From Actinomycetota bacterium (GTDB lineage Bacteria; Actinomycetota; Acidimicrobiia; Acidimicrobiales; Ilumatobacteraceae), in assembly GCA_009726095.1 (NCBI GenBank), contig WLMZ01000013.1:1-49152 (forward strand): a stretch of DNA of 49,152 bases. Direction: 5' to 3'. A program made the translations under genes and the position numbers. Positions within the stretch are counted from its first letter, which is position 1. Each line of letters opens with the position of its first letter. Shown here one piece after another: positions 18,728 through 25,968 of this stretch. Below the pieces are notes generated by a model. That model was given only the letters and a program-made list of their open reading frames with translations. It was not told the DNA's origin and ran no database searches.

Positions 18728-20002
18728 TCAGGCCCCGGTGACGAGGGTGGCGCCGGGGGGAAGTTCGCCGAGCAACGCGTCGCTGACCCAGCAACGGGAG
18801 AGGTGCAGGGTGCTGCGAATGCGCACCACCCGCTTGGGTTCGGTGACGGCGCGTCCGCACATGCTGAGCGCGGCCTTCATACAGGCTTCCTCGTCGGGGA
18901 GCACCATCGGCATGCGGCTGCGGCGTACGCCGCTCGGCCCGGCCGTGAAGCAATTCACGTAGGTCTTCTCCCAGTCGATGGTGTTGGCGAGCGAGGCTGG
19001 GATGAAGTCGGCCAGACCGATGCCCAACACGTTGCCGCCGCTGACCTCGGTGATGTCGAGCAGCACGATGGTTGCCACCCGTGGCGAGGAGAAGTCGTCA
19101 AGGCCGTGAACCCAGAAACGACCGGTGACATTGGGGTCCATGGTGGTGCCGCTGATGTCCTTGCCGCCCTGTTCGATGACGAGGACATCGATTTCGGGGA
19201 ACGGCAGCGCCGGTACCAAGCGCTTGGCGAACTCGAGCAGTTGCCGTTCGGCTTCGCCGCCCACATCGGCAGCGTTGAACCCCTCGACGCGTACGACCTC
19301 GCCGTTTGCTGACTCCACGGTGGCGAGCCCACCGAGCAGGCGCCCGGTGCTGCGCAACGCCTCGATGCCACGGAGCAGACGATCGCGCATCTCCACGGGT
19401 CCGCAGGCATGGATCTGTGCAGCGCCCGGCTGCTTGCCGAAGCCGACCACGGCCATCTTCGTGCAACCGCTCTCGATCGGACCGTGGAAGCAGGTGTGCG
19501 GCTTGACCCGGTTGACGGGCAGGATGCGGTCGGCCGCAGCGGCGTGGCTGTCGAGATACAGCGGCATGCCGTCGGGTGTGCGCGCCACCTCGACGGTGTC
19601 CATCGTGGCGCGAATCTCGGCGCCGATGGCCTGCTCGGTCATGCCGAGCGCTTCGAGCATCGCCCGCTGCCCTGCGGCGGTTGCGCCACCGTGGCTACCC
19701 ATTGCCGGCACCACGAAGGGTTCGGCGCCGAGGTCGCGCAGACCAGCGATGGCGCCGCGCAGCACGTCGACCCGGTCGCTGAGGCCGCGACTACCGGCAC
19801 CGACGGCCACGGTCATCCCCGTGGTGACATCGCCGGTGAGCCGCCCGACAACCGCCGCCCGGGCGGCCGCGGCAATATCCTGGATGGGCGGCGGCGTTGG
19901 GATGGTGAGGGCGATCTCATGCAGCGCAGGCACGACGATGCCCGGATTGAACGGCAGGTTGATGCCCTTTGACAGTTGTTCCCAGGGATTCGCCGATGCC
20001 AT
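18728..20002 (-). CDS. LarA-like (DUF2088) lactate-racemase-family protein
   Basis: 424 residues with the LarA N-terminal fold. Residues matching the nickel-pincer cofactor site of lactate racemase LarA (His108, His174, Lys184, His200) are present at near-identical spacing: H104 in MGSHGGAT, H169 in VKPHT, K182 in CTKMAV and H198 in QIHACG. That suggests a 2-hydroxyacid racemase or epimerase. The cofactor-making larB, larC and larE genes are not in the window. The ATG ending at 20002 gives the family-like start; the frame is open upstream. It is followed after 7 bp by the 2-hydroxyacid oxidase gene and preceded by the LLM oxidoreductase gene. Confidence 0.8.
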   Translation of the reverse strand: MASANPWEQLSKGINLPFNPGIVVPALHEIALTIPTPPPIQDIAAAARAAVVGRLTGDVTTGMTVAVGAGSRGLSDRVDVLRGAIAGLRDLGAEPFVVPAMGSHGGATAAGQRAMLEALGMTEQAIGAEIRATMDTVEVARTPDGMPLYLDSHAAAADRILPVNRVKPHTCFHGPIESGCTKMAVVGFGKQPGAAQIHACGPVEMRDRLLRGIEALRSTGRLLGGLATVESANGEVVRVEGFNAADVGGEAERQLLEFAKRLVPALPFPEIDVLVIEQGGKDISGTTMDPNVTGRFWVHGLDDFSSPRVATIVLLDITEVSGGNVLGIGLADFIPASLANTIDWEKTYVNCFTAGPSGVRRSRMPMVLPDEEACMKAALSMCGRAVTEPKRVVRIRSTLHLSRCWVSDALLGELPPGATLVTGA

Positions 20003-20060
20003 GGGGCGAGCGTACAACTCCGATGGGGTCGCTTCGGCTGACCGGCCGCTGCCGTCCTGT

Positions 20061-21170
20061 TCAGCCGGCGGGGTTGGCGCTGAGGTGATCGAAGCGACCT
20101 GCGGGCCGGATGCGACGGTACGCCTCGAGCGTGGGAGCGAGTTCGGTGGGCGCTGCACCGTGCAGGATCACACCGTCGGCCCCGAGATCGAGTTGGCCCA
20201 GCACGGCGGCCGCGCACTGCTCGGCCGTGCCCGTCGCAGCGGGTGCCAACCACTCAGCGGGGATCAGCGTGGCGACGTGTTCGAGTTCGGCGGTGGTGGC
20301 CTTGCTGTCGAGGGCGCCGCGGAAACCGGCCACGAACGGATCGGCACGGAACCGTGCGAGCACCGCCGGGTCCCAGTTGTTGGTGCTCACCATCAGGTCG
20401 CCGTACCCCTGCAGGTAGGTGGCCAGCCGACCAACGGTCTTCTTCAGGCGCACATCGTCGGGGATCCAGTCGCCGATGGTGGCAAAACAGCTCCACACGC
20501 GTACCGCTGCTGGGTCGCGCCCGGCCTGTTCGGCTGCCTGCTTGACGGTGCGTACACACCGTTGCAGGGTCTCATCGGTGAAGAAGGTGTGCAGGATCAC
20601 GCCATCGAATGCCCGCCCGCCGAGCGCCAGCGATTGCGGGCCGAACGCCGTGAGCATCAGCGGGATGTCCTCGTCGAACTCGGGGTCGAGGGCGAGCAGC
20701 GGGTACTTGCCGCACGGGCCGTCGTGGCCGAACACGACCTCGCCCTTCCACAGGCGACGCATCAGCCCGGCGAAGTCCTCCATCTGGGCCGTGGTGATGC
20801 GGGGCATGCCGAATGCATCCATCAGGCGGTCGATGCCGCGTCCGAGACCCAGCGCGAAGCGACCGTTGGTCATGCGATGCATGGTGGTGGCGTAGCTGGC
20901 CGTCACGATGGGGTGGCGGGTGTTGTGGTTGGTGGCGCCGGTGGCGATGCCCAGAGTGTCGGTCACAGCGGCTGCAGCGCCGCTGATGGTCACGATCTCC
21001 TTCACGTTGAAGCGCTCGGAGAGAAAGACCGAGCCGAAGCCCATGGCCTCGCCGTCGCGGCACTCTTGCAGCAGGTCGCGCGGTGACTTCGGCGCGCCGG
21101 CGAGCCCGTAAAAGGCCAGCTCGTTCAGTTGTTGGTTCGCGTCGCCAGTTTTCACGGCAGAATCAGTCAC
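20061..21170 (-). CDS. LLM-class (probably F420-dependent) oxidoreductase
   Basis: A 369-residue luciferase-like TIM-barrel oxidoreductase. Typical blocks are LLQECRDGEAMGFGSVFLSE near residues 30-50, LGIATGATNHNTRHPIVTAS, RFALGLGRGID and an ending with LGADGVILHG. The cofactor is inferred: most actinobacterial members use F420, some use FMN. The GTG ending at 21170 (MTDSAVKTG) fits the family length; the longer frame runs into the trmB upstream region. It leads a minus-strand cluster with the LarA-like and FAD oxidase genes (58-bp gap) and is divergent from trmB. Confidence 0.85.
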   Translation of the reverse strand: MTDSAVKTGDANQQLNELAFYGLAGAPKSPRDLLQECRDGEAMGFGSVFLSERFNVKEIVTISGAAAAVTDTLGIATGATNHNTRHPIVTASYATTMHRMTNGRFALGLGRGIDRLMDAFGMPRITTAQMEDFAGLMRRLWKGEVVFGHDGPCGKYPLLALDPEFDEDIPLMLTAFGPQSLALGGRAFDGVILHTFFTDETLQRCVRTVKQAAEQAGRDPAAVRVWSCFATIGDWIPDDVRLKKTVGRLATYLQGYGDLMVSTNNWDPAVLARFRADPFVAGFRGALDSKATTAELEHVATLIPAEWLAPAATGTAEQCAAAVLGQLDLGADGVILHGAAPTELAPTLEAYRRIRPAGRFDHLSANPAG

Positions 21171-21219
21171 GCGGGCACCGTATCGAACCCGACTCGGATG
21201 GGCGATACCCTTCGGGCAC

Positions 21220-21906
21220 ATGACCCGCCCCCCCGACCAATGGCCCGTCGGGGGCAGCTACACCTTCGGCGGTCGTCAGGGGCGCATGTCGCCCACCCGA
21301 CAGCGTGCCTTCGACGTGCTCGTGCCTCGCTATCTGCTCACTCCCCACGATGCCGGGTCGTTGGCAGCGACACCGATCTCCGATGCCGGCCTGAAGCGCT
21401 TGATCGTCGAGATCGGGTGCGGCAAGGGCGAGGCCACCGCCGCCATGGCCCCCGGCGAACCCGACGCACTGGTGATCGCTTGCGAGCCGAACGAGGCAAC
21501 CATTGCTCACCTGGCCTGGCTGCTCGACGCTGGCGATGTCACCAACGTGCGGTTGTGGATCGGCGATGCCTTCGACCTGCTTGCGGTGCTCGAACCGCAC
21601 ACCATCGCCGAGGTCCGCATCTGGTTTCCCGATCCGTGGCCCAAGCCGCGCCATGCCCACAAGCGCCTTTTCACACCGTTGCGGCTGGGCCTGATCGTGG
21701 ACGCGCTCGCCGTCGGTGCCCGATTGCGTCTGGCCACCGACGATCTTGCGTACGCGGCGGAGGCCCTGGCTGCGATCGACGCCGAGCCCCGACTTCGTGG
21801 TGCGGTGGTGCCGCGACCTGGGCATCGCCCGGTGACCACGTTCGAGGCGCGTGGCCTGCGTGCCGGTCATCCGGCAGTCGACATTGTCGCTGTACGCGAA
21901 CACTGA
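21220..21906 (+). CDS. trmB: tRNA (guanine-N7-)-methyltransferase
   Basis: A 228-residue SAM-dependent methyltransferase making m7G46 in tRNA variable loops. The SAM-binding motif is LIVEIGCGKGEAT (about residues 64-76), followed by ACEPNEATIAHL, and the TrmB signature WFPDPWPKPRHAHKR with the catalytic Asp near residue 133. The end matches the TTFEARGLRAGH block. It is a single gene with its own upstream region. Confidence 0.94.
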   Translation: MTRPPDQWPVGGSYTFGGRQGRMSPTRQRAFDVLVPRYLLTPHDAGSLAATPISDAGLKRLIVEIGCGKGEATAAMAPGEPDALVIACEPNEATIAHLAWLLDAGDVTNVRLWIGDAFDLLAVLEPHTIAEVRIWFPDPWPKPRHAHKRLFTPLRLGLIVDALAVGARLRLATDDLAYAAEALAAIDAEPRLRGAVVPRPGHRPVTTFEARGLRAGHPAVDIVAVREH

Positions 21907-21999
21907 CCCTGCTGCTGTGAGGGCCGTCTCTGCCATGCCAGACGATTTAGCAGGAAATATTGATCCGCTGGCTGGCTTGCTCCGTATATCTGACAACCC

Positions 22000-22014
22000 G
22001 GTCACGCGGTGACC
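22000..22014. repeat. 15-bp palindrome in the leader of the fasciclin gene
   Basis: GGTCACGCGGTGACC is a perfect 6-bp inverted repeat with a 3-bp loop, 25 bp before the ATG at 22040. Upstream, TTGATC (21960-21965) and TATATC (21985-21990) are weak promoter boxes with a long 19-bp spacing. An operator or short RNA hairpin is possible; neither is shown. Confidence 0.4.
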
Positions 22015-22039
22015 AGATCAAACCAGAGAGGAATCGACG

Positions 22040-22657
22040 ATGAAGAAGTTGTTCGTGGCCATCGCTGCCGCAGTGACCATTGGTGCCCTAGGAGTTGGCA
22101 CCACCGTTCATGCCGAGGATCAGACAATCGCTCAGATTGCATCCGCAGATCCCCAGTTTTCCACGCTCGTGGCGGCCCTTGGTGCAGCAGGACTCGTGGG
22201 TTCGTTCGATTCGTGCGATGACGCCAAGACCACTGTGTTCGCACCGACCAACGAGGCGTTCGCCGCTGCGCTGGCCAGCTTGGGCATGACCGCTGAACAG
22301 CTGCTCGCAGACAAGGAACTGCTCACCAGCGTGCTCACCTATCACGTCGTTGCCGGCGAAGTCGATGCCGCAACTGTGGTCGGTCTCACCGAGGCAACCA
22401 CTCTCAGCGGCAAGACCATCAGCATCAAAGTGGTCGATGGTGGCGTGGTGTTGAACGGTTCGGTGAAGGTCACCAGCACCGACATCAGGGCCTGCAACGG
22501 CATCATCCATGTGATCGACGGCGTGCTGCTTGCTCCCCCGAGCGGCACGATGCCCGAGACCGGTTCGCCGGCTACCACGATTGCCCTGCTCGCTGGAGCG
22601 CTGCTCGCGCTCGGCGCCGGTGGTGTGACGGTCGCCCGTCGCCGTAACGTCGCCTGA
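22040..22657 (+). CDS. Cell-wall-anchored fasciclin (FAS1) domain protein with MPETG tail
   Basis: 205 residues. A Sec signal peptide (MKKLFVAIAAAVTIGALGVG, cleavage near VHA-ED) is followed by one FAS1 domain at about residues 27-165, with TVFAPTNEAFAAAL (H1 block), LTYHVVAGEV and NGIIHVIDGVLL (H2 block). The C-terminus has MPETG near residue 171, a hydrophobic helix and an RRR tail, the layout of a sortase-anchored protein with Met in place of the usual Leu. FAS1 domains mediate adhesion. A good Shine-Dalgarno (AGAGAGG) precedes the ATG. No sortase gene lies in the window. Confidence 0.9.
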   Translation: MKKLFVAIAAAVTIGALGVGTTVHAEDQTIAQIASADPQFSTLVAALGAAGLVGSFDSCDDAKTTVFAPTNEAFAAALASLGMTAEQLLADKELLTSVLTYHVVAGEVDAATVVGLTEATTLSGKTISIKVVDGGVVLNGSVKVTSTDIRACNGIIHVIDGVLLAPPSGTMPETGSPATTIALLAGALLALGAGGVTVARRRNVA

Positions 22658-22698
22658 TCGATGTCAGCGGAGGCATTGCCGTCCGCAGGATGAACCAA

Positions 22699-22734
22699 AC
22701 GGAGGGAGGGTGCTCACCGGCGCCCTCCCTTCGT
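22699..22734 (+). terminator. Strong hairpin after the fasciclin gene
   Basis: A 15-bp stem (22699-22713 with 22720-22734, including wobble pairs) and a six-base loop, 42 bp after the stop codon. No T-tract follows. The stability and place make it the likely end of the fasciclin transcript. Confidence 0.6.
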
Positions 22735-22819
22735 CGCGTGTGGTGTGCCGGTTCATGATCGCAGCGCAGCCGAAGGTGATTGTTGAAAACGCATGTATCG
22801 GAGTTTCTCCGGTTTGGGG

Positions 22820-22848
22820 TTGCGGTCGTACGTATGTTCCCTTAGAGT
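22820..22848 (+). promoter_or_regulatory. Candidate sigma70-type promoter for the HNH/DUF222 gene
   Basis: TTGCGG (22820-22825) and TAGAGT (22843-22848) are separated by exactly 17 bp, about 90 bp before the GTG start. The match to the -35/-10 consensus is good for a high-GC genome. Called by eye. Confidence 0.4.
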
Positions 22849-22937
22849 GCTGGTACTGATCTTCCCCGATTGTGCTCGACAGATTCGTTCTGTCCCCTGT
22901 GTGTTCAACAGAGTGCTGGTGTGTGGAGGTGAGTTCC

Positions 22938-24332
22938 GTGTCCTGTGAAGTGTCGGCTGATTCGTTCTTCGATACTGATCGTGCCCGTCTTGATCTGTCC
23001 GGGCCCGACATGGCTCTTGACCAGTTCCGGGGGTTGCGGGGTGCCGATCGCGACAGCGCGTTCATGGGAGTAGAACGCGAGATCCGTCGTCTCAACGCCT
23101 TACAGGCCGCGTTGGTGCACGAGGTTGCGGTGTCTGGCTCGTTCGTCGATGACGCGCATCACAACGTCACTGCATGGGTCCAAGCCGTCACGAATTCCAG
23201 CCGGTCAACCGCAATGCAGTACACGCAGATCGCGAAGCTGCTGGCGGAGTTGCCGTCGGTCGCGGCTGCGGTTGCGGCGGGTGACGTCGGTGCCGACCAG
23301 TTGCGTCTTCTCATCGGGATGCACAGCAACCCGCGTTGCGGGTACCTCCTCGCCGACTCCGAAGCATTGCTGTTGAAGCATGCGAAGGGTTTGCGGTTAC
23401 GCGAGTTCCGAATCGTGTGTCAACGCTGGCTGGCACACGCCGATCCTGACGGTGCGCACCGTGATCATGAACGTTCGCGTGAGAACCGGTCCGTCACGTC
23501 GTCGAACCGTGGTGCGGGGCACGAGTTCCACGCCAGTGGCGACGCGCTGACCGGTGACATCCTGATCGAGATCATCGACCGTCAAGCCGCGATCGAGTTG
23601 GAACACGACATTGCCTGGCGTGCGAACCGCTACGGCGACCGAGCGAACGAGTACCCGTTACCTCGCACCGCGAAGCAACGCCGTTACGACGCGTTCATGG
23701 CCATCATGACCAACAACTTCGGCGCACATGGTGCCGCACATGGTGCCGCACATGGTGCCGGACATGGTGCCGGACATGGTGGTGGTGCGGGTGTCCCGCT
23801 GGTCAACATCTTCACCAACGAAACCACACTCCGGTACGCGATCCGCAACTATTTTGGCCGCGACACCAACGATCTCGGTGACCTCTCCAGGTCCGACCGG
23901 TTATGGATGTGCCACACCGCATCAGGTGCACCCGTCGACGCGAACGATTTGGTCATCGCTGCGCTCATCGGCAACATCCGTCGTGTTGTCACGGACAGCA
24001 CCGGTCGTGTCATCGATCTCGGCCGTAAGTCCCGTCTGTTCACCGGTGCTGCACGCGAGGCCGTCCTGCTGTCCGGGAACCGATGCTGCTGGCCCGGATG
24101 CGAACAGACCGGACCATACCTCCAAATCGATCACCTCACCCCCTGGACCGGACCCGCACGAGACCGCGGAGGCGGCGGTGGTGGGGGCGGCGAAACCAAC
24201 ACGTTCAACGGGGCTCCCATGTGCGCCACCCACAACCGACGAAAACACACCGGAAACACCACCATCACGCGCACGGAAACCGGCTGGCACCACCACCGAC
24301 CAGACGGCACCGAAATCGCACCACGACCCTGA
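22938..24332 (+). CDS. DUF222 / 13E12-type HNH endonuclease domain protein
   Basis: 464 residues in the actinobacterial 13E12 repeat family. The N-terminal DUF222 region (about residues 25-300) is helical. The C-terminal HNH module has CCWPGCEQ, QIDHLTPW and MCATHNRRKH, with the metal-binding cysteines and His-Asn-His present, so it could be an active nuclease. The GTG at 22938 is chosen because GGAGGTGAG lies 8 bp upstream; an ATG 22 codons earlier lacks a ribosome site. Odd features are a Gly-Ala-His repeat in the middle (see 23725) and an eight-glycine run inside the HNH loop. Members of this family are numerous, often repeated in a genome, and of unknown biological role. Confidence 0.88.
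   Translation: MSCEVSADSFFDTDRARLDLSGPDMALDQFRGLRGADRDSAFMGVEREIRRLNALQAALVHEVAVSGSFVDDAHHNVTAWVQAVTNSSRSTAMQYTQIAKLLAELPSVAAAVAAGDVGADQLRLLIGMHSNPRCGYLLADSEALLLKHAKGLRLREFRIVCQRWLAHADPDGAHRDHERSRENRSVTSSNRGAGHEFHASGDALTGDILIEIIDRQAAIELEHDIAWRANRYGDRANEYPLPRTAKQRRYDAFMAIMTNNFGAHGAAHGAAHGAGHGAGHGGGAGVPLVNIFTNETTLRYAIRNYFGRDTNDLGDLSRSDRLWMCHTASGAPVDANDLVIAALIGNIRRVVTDSTGRVIDLGRKSRLFTGAAREAVLLSGNRCCWPGCEQTGPYLQIDHLTPWTGPARDRGGGGGGGGETNTFNGAPMCATHNRRKHTGNTTITRTETGWHHHRPDGTEIAPRP
23725..23784 (+). repeat. 12-bp tandem repeat inside the HNH/DUF222 gene
   Basis: Five in-frame copies of CACATGGTGCCG (three exact, then two starting GACATGGTG) encode an alternating His-Gly-Ala run. The length is a multiple of three, so copy-number change would keep the frame. 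It falls in the linker between DUF222 and HNH parts. Confidence 0.9.
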
Positions 24333-24390
24333 ATCGCCACCCGCCACACACCCAGTGGTGGTCCCGTGGACCGTATGGCAGGGCCGACAT

Positions 24391-24430
24391 GACACCACAT
24401 GACACCACATGACACCACAGGACACGACAT
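24391..24430. repeat. 10-bp direct repeat array
   Basis: GACACCACAT occurs twice exactly, then as GACACCACAG and GACACGACAT, in a head-to-tail array 58 bp after the HNH stop codon. The array is non-coding in this reading and lies before the tRNA operon hairpin. The rest of 24333-24390 shows no gene or clear structure. Confidence 0.85.
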
Positions 24431-24437
24431 GAAAACG

Positions 24438-24490
24438 TTGAAAGCCGCAGGTCGGGAGGCTGTAAACAACCTCTGACCTGCGGCTTTCAA
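24438..24490 (-). terminator. Large hairpin terminating the tRNA operon
   Basis: A perfect 16-bp stem (24438-24453 with 24475-24490) continues after a small bulge as GAGG/CCTC around a ten-base loop. It starts 3 bp after the 3' end of tRNA-Phe on the minus strand and is followed there by CGTTTTC, a short T-run. It is therefore a good intrinsic terminator for the tRNAs, and may also stop rightward transcription from the HNH gene. Confidence 0.8.
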
Positions 24491-24493
24491 GGG

Positions 24494-24566
24494 TGGTCCT
24501 GACCGGCGTCGATCCGGTGACCCTACGCTTTTCAGGCGTATGCTCTGCCGACTGAGCTACAGGACC
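24494..24566 (-). tRNA. tRNA-Phe (GAA)
   Basis: A 73-nt cloverleaf on the minus strand: acceptor GGTCCTG pairs with CAGGACC, the D-arm has GCTCAG, the anticodon stem TACGC/GCGTA carries the loop CTGAAAA with anticodon GAA, and the T-arm contains GGATCGACGCC. The discriminator base is A; the CCA end is not fully encoded. Last gene of the tRNA-Glu, Asp, Phe operon. Confidence 0.95.
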
Positions 24567-24671
24567 GTAAAACGCCGACCTGTTGGGGCCGACGTGGTGT
24601 TGTGCTGATCTGTTCGTACGTACTGCATTTCCTACTGCTGACCAGCTGTCGGTGAGTTTCCTCACCAACAG

Positions 24672-24744
24672 CGGTCCCGACGGGGTTCGAACCCGCGACC
24701 TCCGGCTTGACAGGCCGGCGTGAACTCCACTTCACCACGGGACC
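24672..24744 (-). tRNA. tRNA-Asp (GTC)
   Basis: A 73-nt cloverleaf on the minus strand: acceptor GGTCCCG with CGGGACC, anticodon stem GCCGG/CCGGC around the loop CTGTCAA (anticodon GTC), T-arm CGGGTTCGAACCC and discriminator G. No encoded CCA. It lies 14 bp after tRNA-Glu and 105 bp before tRNA-Phe. Confidence 0.95.
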
Positions 24745-24758
24745 AGAAAACTGGCCAG

Positions 24759-24831
24759 CACCCCCAACGGGATTCGAACCCGTGCCGCCACCTTGAAAGG
24801 GTGGTGTCCTAGGCCTCTAGACGATGGGGGC
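24759..24831 (-). tRNA. tRNA-Glu (TTC)
   Basis: A 73-nt cloverleaf on the minus strand: acceptor GCCCCCA with TGGGGGT, D-arm with CTAGAGGCCTAG, anticodon stem CCACC/GGTGG around CTTTCAA (anticodon TTC), T-arm CGGGTTCGAATCCCG and discriminator G. First gene of the operon; the Glu-Asp-Phe order is the one I know from other actinobacteria. Confidence 0.95.
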
Positions 24832-24862
24832 TAGAAACGACTCCGGTTGAGAGCACCCGTAC

Positions 24863-24891
24863 ATTATCCGGCCAAGACCGAGTTCGCGCCA
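24863..24891 (-). promoter_or_regulatory. Candidate promoter of the tRNA-Glu-Asp-Phe operon
   Basis: On the minus strand TGGCGC (24886-24891) and GATAAT (24863-24868) are 17 bp apart; the -10 box matches five of six consensus bases. It ends 31 bp before the mature tRNA-Glu 5' end, which leaves a short processed leader. The remaining 24892-24995 shows nothing else. Confidence 0.5.
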
Positions 24892-24995
24892 GTAGATGGC
24901 AGAATCACCGCAACATCGGCCGCCCGGCATCGCTGAATCGCATGTCACGCGCTGTTTCGTCGTGCGTTCCGGCAGTGCCTGACGCCGATGCCTGC

Positions 24996-25808
24996 TCAGG
25001 TCTTGGAGCGGCCGCGTAGGTAGCGCTGACTTGCCGCCCGGCTCTCGGGGTCGGTCAGCGCGTAGGCGAACGAGTCGGCATCGTTGGCGCTGTGCGCTGT
25101 GCTGACCATCTCGTCGAGCGCTGCATTCACCTGTTGCTTGGTGTTGCGCAGGGCGAAGGTCGGCTTCGCCGCCAGCTCGTGTGCCCAGGCATCGGTGGCG
25201 GTGAACAGTTCGTCGGGGCCCACGACATGGTTGACGAATCGCAGCGAACGGGCCTCGTGCGCATCGAATGCACGGCAGGAGAGCACGAGTTCTTTGGTGA
25301 TGGCAGGACCGAGCTCGCGCACGAGGCGGGGGATACCTCCCCAGGCAAGGGGGATCCCGAGATCCACCTCGGGGATTCTGAACAGGGCATCGGTGGACGC
25401 GATCCGCAGATCGCACGCCGCCATGAGCACCACACCGCCACCGATGCAGTGGCCGTGCACGGAGGCAATGGTGAGCTGGCGCACATTGGCCAGCGCCTCG
25501 GTGGCCAATCGGCCGAGGTCGGCCGCGTCTCGTGGGTTGAGCAATGGATCAGGGTTCTGGAAGTCGTCGAGGTCGAACCCGGCAGAAAACGCTCGCCCAG
25601 CGCCGCGCACGATGGCCACGGCGATCGAGCGCTGACCGTCCAGCCAGGCACAGGCGTCGACGATCTCACCGAGCAGCTCGCGCGACAGTGCGTTGAGTCG
25701 ATGGGGTCGGTTGAGGGTGATGTAGGCCAGTCGGCCATCGCCCACCGGATCGATGGCGATCTCGAGTTGTGCAAATGCGGGGGGCTGGGGTGCATGAGAC
25801 GTGGTCAC
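24996..25808 (-). CDS. Enoyl-CoA hydratase/isomerase family protein
   Basis: A 270-residue crotonase-fold enzyme, probably hydrating 2-enoyl-CoA in fatty acid breakdown. It has ITLNRPHRLNALS near residue 30-42, the oxyanion segment GAGRAFSAGFDLDDF, SVHGHCIGGGVVLMAACDLRIAS and RIPEVDLGIPLAWGG. The Glu in PEVDLG is kept at one catalytic position; the GGG-region Glu is not obvious, so the exact reaction is open. The GTG start at 25808 overlaps the TGA of the 53-codon reading frame upstream (GTGA), which suggests coupled translation. Confidence 0.87.
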   Translation of the reverse strand: MTTSHAPQPPAFAQLEIAIDPVGDGRLAYITLNRPHRLNALSRELLGEIVDACAWLDGQRSIAVAIVRGAGRAFSAGFDLDDFQNPDPLLNPRDAADLGRLATEALANVRQLTIASVHGHCIGGGVVLMAACDLRIASTDALFRIPEVDLGIPLAWGGIPRLVRELGPAITKELVLSCRAFDAHEARSLRFVNHVVGPDELFTATDAWAHELAAKPTFALRNTKQQVNAALDEMVSTAHSANDADSFAYALTDPESRAASQRYLRGRSKT

Positions 25809-25966
25809 AGACCGAGCGTAACCCTGCAGGCCCTCAGCCGAACCGGGCCGCTCTCGGCCGTGGGCGCGATCACCTCACCGGCATCGACGATGAGATCGAT
25901 CTGGTCGAGGATCGTGGTCGGGCCGTACCGCTTGCACACCCCCGAGACCACCAGGCGCACGGCCAT
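25805..25966 (-). pseudogene. 53-residue remnant resembling the N-terminus of an ABC-transporter ATPase
   Basis: A short frame from an ATG at 25966 to a TGA at 25805. Its first 33 residues read like an ABC ATPase start (LVVSGVCKRYGPTTILDQID, then LIVDAGEVIA), but where Walker A (GxxGxGKST) should follow it reads PTAESGPVR, so it cannot bind ATP in the usual way. The ATG lies 2 bp after the lipoprotein stop and its TGA overlaps the enoyl-CoA hydratase GTG, so the fragment sits exactly inside an operon. It may be a decayed ABC gene kept for translational coupling, or a small protein in its own right. The ABC similarity is judged by eye. Confidence 0.45.
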
Positions 25967-25968
25967 GG

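Noticed and set aside
24391..24430. CRISPR-like array near the tRNAs
   Set aside because: The 10-bp units are contiguous with no spacers, and no cas genes are present.
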